Shown here in pieces: positions 61,914-64,000 of a stretch of DNA of 64,000 nt. Below the pieces are notes generated by a model that made no database searches, had not been told where the DNA came from, and worked only from the letters and a program-made list of their open reading frames with translations. Position 1 is the first letter of the stretch, and every line of letters starts with the position of its first letter. Source of the DNA: a bacterium (lineage in GTDB: Bacteria > Myxococcota_A > Bradymonadia > UBA7976 > UBA1532); NCBI GenBank assembly GCA_030426085.1, contig JAUHYW010000017.1:1-64000 (forward strand), read 5' to 3'. A program made the translations under genes and the position numbers.

Positions 61914-64000
61914 TCACCGAGGCGACACCTTCAGCGGCGCGGCGGGCGGCGCGGCGGGGGCGGGGGCCTTCACCGGCGGGGGAGCCTTCACCGGCCCGAG
62001 CGACTTCGGCGCGGGGTTCGGTGGGGCCGGCGTCGGCTTGGCCGGCTTCGGGGCCCGCGATCGGGGCTTCGGCTTCGCCCGGCGCGTCGGCCGGCTGCGC
62101 TTGCGGGCCTTGCTCCGGCTCTTCTTGCCCTTGTCGCTCTTCTTGCCCGGCGCCCCGGGGGGCAGCTTCGCCCCGGTGCGCCCCCGGCCGAGGTGATAGA
62201 GGTGGTGGTCCTCGTAGACCATCAGCTCGGCGGTCAGCGCGGCCGCCTCGGGGTGGCTGTCGAAGACGTTGTCCCGCTCCAGCGGGTCGGCGGCGAGGTC
62301 GTACAGCTCGAAGTAGTTGCGGTCGATGCGGTGGATCAGCTTCAGGTCGCCCCGCCGCACGCCCACCTGCCACGCGTCGTAGTTCGAGTCGGGGAAGACC
62401 TCGAAGAACACCGGCTCGACCGGCGCCGCCGGCCCGCCTCGGATCTCGTCGGCCCGGCTTCGCCCGACCCACGGCCCGGGGATGGGGCGCCCGAGCAGGT
62501 CGAGCAGCGTCGGCGCCAGCTCCATCTGGCCCATCGGGGCCTCGATGACCCGGTGGCCGACCCCGGGCACCTTCATGATCAGCGGCACGTGCACCATCTC
62601 TTCGTACAGCGTGCGCCCGTGGAACCGGTGCCCGTGGTCGAGGAACTCGTCCCCGTGGTCGGCGGTGAGCACGATGAGGGTGTCATCCCACAGGCCGCGC
62701 TGCTTCAGGCCGTCGAAGAGGCGCCCCAGCTCGGCGTCCAGGTAGCGGGTGATCGCGGCGTAGCGGGCGGCGTCGCTGTCGTCGTCGGCCGGGTAGCCGG
62801 GCACTTCGAAGTAGGGGTCGTGGGGGTCGTAATAGTGGGCCCAGACGAAGAAGCGGTCCCGCTTGGGGCGCAGGCGGCCCGCGGCGAACGCGTCGACGTG
62901 CTTGAGCAGGTTGTCGGTCATGTGCGCCGCGCCCGGCTTGTCGCCGTGCACGGTGTGGTCGCTCGTCGAGTAGTCGGCGACCTGGGCCCCCTGGCGCAGC
63001 CCGCGCACGAAGAAGACCGTCACGTTGGCGAAGAGCGCGGTGTGCCAGCCGGCGTCGCGCAGCACCTCGGGCAGCAGCTTCATGCCGCCCACCGGCGTCT
63101 GATCCCGCCCCATCTCGAGCCGGCTGGGCAGCGTGCTGGCCAGCAGCGCCGGGATGGACCAGTAGGTCGCCGCCCCGTGGCTGTAGGCGTTGCGCACGTC
63201 GATGGCCTCGTCGGCCAGCGCCTGGAGCCGGGGCATGTTCGCCGCCACCACGTCATGGCGCAGCGCGTCGATGGTCAGCAGCACGACGTTGTGATTGCGC
63301 TCGGCCACCGGGCTCGGCCGCTGCGGGCGACGGATGGGATCGTCGGCCAGCACCAGATCGGCCCCGGTGCAGTTCTGGTCGACCCCGTCATCGGGCGCGT
63401 CGTACACCCCCGGGCGGATGTCGGGGTCGTCGTCGTCGCAGTCGCCCCCGGCGAACAGCCGCGAGACGCCGTCCCCGTCGGCGTCCCCCAGGCGGTTGAG
63501 CTGCGCGGTGAGCGGCCCGGCGAGCAGCGTGTCCCGATCGAGCGTCAGCCGCCGCCGCTGGCTCTCGCCGAGCGACCCCAGGGACCACACCATGCCGATC
63601 GCGAACAGCGCCCCCAGCGCCAGCCCGGTTGCCAGCCCCCACCGGCCGGGCGGCCGCCGGCCGAGCAGCGCGTGCGCCCCGCCGAGCAGCAGCGCCCAGG
63701 CCAGCATCAGCCGGGCCGGGCGCAGGTCGACGGTGTGCAGCGGCTTGACGATGATCGGCGCCAGGATCGCGCCCAGGATCAGCAGCGCCACCGCCCCGCC
63801 GATGGCCACCGACGGCCGGGAGGGGTCGAGGATCGGCGGCACCCGGCGGCTGATCGCCCGCAGGATCCGCGCGCCGAGGCCCACCGCCGGCCCGGAGAGC
63901 GCGGCGAGCACCAGCACCGCCAGCGCGGCGACGAGGCCGGTGGCCAGCCCCTCGTAGACCGGCTTTCGGAAGGCCTTGACGAAGTAGATCGTGGCGTTCT
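61914..64000 (-). CDS. Membrane-anchored sulfatase-type hydrolase with internal MopE-like Ca-binding insert (5' end beyond window)
   Basis: At least 694 residues; the frame stays open to the right edge, so the N-terminus is missing. Several membrane helices (LATGLVAALAVLVLAALSG, VAIGGAVALLILGAILAPII, LMLAWALLLGGAHALLG) precede the insert DADGDGVSRLFAGGDCDDDD, which matches the Asp/Cys motif of the MopE-like protein at 16724. The sulfatase/phosphoglycerol transferase-type domain follows: NVVLLTIDALRHDVV (metal Asp), GAATYWSIPALLASTLPSRL, HYYDPHDPYFE, LTADHGDEFLDHG. The catalytic Cys/Ser formylglycine site CxPxR is not seen (SIPALLASTLPSR), so it may be a phosphoethanolamine- or glycerol-type transferase. 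The C-terminal tail is Lys/Pro/Ala-rich and low complexity. Confidence 0.9.
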   Translation of the reverse strand, partial: NATIYFVKAFRKPVYEGLATGLVAALAVLVLAALSGPAVGLGARILRAISRRVPPILDPSRPSVAIGGAVALLILGAILAPIIVKPLHTVDLRPARLMLAWALLLGGAHALLGRRPPGRWGLATGLALGALFAIGMVWSLGSLGESQRRRLTLDRDTLLAGPLTAQLNRLGDADGDGVSRLFAGGDCDDDDPDIRPGVYDAPDDGVDQNCTGADLVLADDPIRRPQRPSPVAERNHNVVLLTIDALRHDVVAANMPRLQALADEAIDVRNAYSHGAATYWSIPALLASTLPSRLEMGRDQTPVGGMKLLPEVLRDAGWHTALFANVTVFFVRGLRQGAQVADYSTSDHTVHGDKPGAAHMTDNLLKHVDAFAAGRLRPKRDRFFVWAHYYDPHDPYFEVPGYPADDDSDAARYAAITRYLDAELGRLFDGLKQRGLWDDTLIVLTADHGDEFLDHGHRFHGRTLYEEMVHVPLIMKVPGVGHRVIEAPMGQMELAPTLLDLLGRPIPGPWVGRSRADEIRGGPAAPVEPVFFEVFPDSNYDAWQVGVRRGDLKLIHRIDRNYFELYDLAADPLERDNVFDSHPEAAALTAELMVYEDHHLYHLGRGRTGAKLPPGAPGKKSDKGKKSRSKARKRSRPTRRAKPKPRSRAPKPAKPTPAPPNPAPKSLGPVKAPPPVKAPAPAAPPAAPLKVSPR

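Noticed and set aside
61914-63917. Complete sulfatase gene starting at 63917
   Set aside because: The frame stays open to the window edge without a stop, and the upstream residues look coding (a hydrophobic helix continues), so the 63917 GTG is probably not the true start.

Overview
Very GC-rich chromosomal DNA from a myxobacterium-like organism (phylum Myxococcota). The evidence is an internal MYXO-CTERM-type sorting signal (about 25275-25355), a secreted protein built on MopE-like Cys/Asp metal-binding repeats (16724-19693), a related motif inside a membrane sulfatase (61914-64000), many lipoproteins, and three Ser/Thr kinases fused to different output modules. Genes are dense and often overlap by 1-4 bases (ATGA, GTGA, TTGA), so operons can be read from spacing. 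I saw no rRNA, tRNA, CRISPR array or insertion sequence.

Layout. 1-676: a tandem array of about 42 bp units running off the left edge, then short direct and inverted repeats. 677-6765: a two-gene putative defence operon, an AlbA_2/HATPase protein followed by a giant ParA-like/NACHT/nuclease protein, with three TGTGTAC boxes 11 bp apart upstream. 7026-12836: VWA lipoprotein, formaldehyde detoxification (GFA protein, class III alcohol dehydrogenase, S-formylglutathione hydrolase), cupin and esterase lipoprotein. 12857-16500: kinase, lipoprotein and acyl-CoA dehydrogenase. 16724-23431: MopE-like protein, hybrid histidine kinase, enoyl-CoA hydratase and an Rpn nuclease with an apparent internal translation start. 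23499-31641: a MYXO-CTERM/di-haem fusion protein, membrane protein, nitronate monooxygenase, CNNM/CBS protein, MOSC protein and YheT hydrolase.

31643-37408 is the most unusual locus. It is a CBASS-like minus-strand operon: an EAD-like/SAVED protein, a multi-pass membrane protein ending in an ECF-sigma-like DNA-binding module, a CD-NTase ending in Gly, an E2-E1 fusion (Cap2-like), and small downstream frames. No Cap3/JAB gene is visible, and four consecutive perfect hairpins precede the CD-NTase. My working model, which is inference, is that the CD-NTase nucleotide binds SAVED and that the output passes through the membrane-anchored sigma-like protein, giving a transcriptional or membrane response. 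A TIR/Ser-Thr kinase/FGE fusion is divergently encoded beside it (37945-40272), followed by an RtcB-type RNA ligase.

41650-64000 is mostly housekeeping and accessory metabolism: PlsC, MoeB-rhodanese, P450, HutF-like deiminase, an overlapping SDR/RidA/enoyl-CoA hydratase/acyl-CoA dehydrogenase operon, a kinase-ATPase-TPR regulator, a lipoprotein, a TolC/RHH/RND efflux set with no visible periplasmic adaptor and a 43-residue membrane peptide, a Cys-rich lipoprotein, and a sulfatase cut by the right edge. By eye, the two defence-like blocks (677-6765 and 31643-37600) use more A/T-ending codons than their neighbours, which fits acquisition by transfer.
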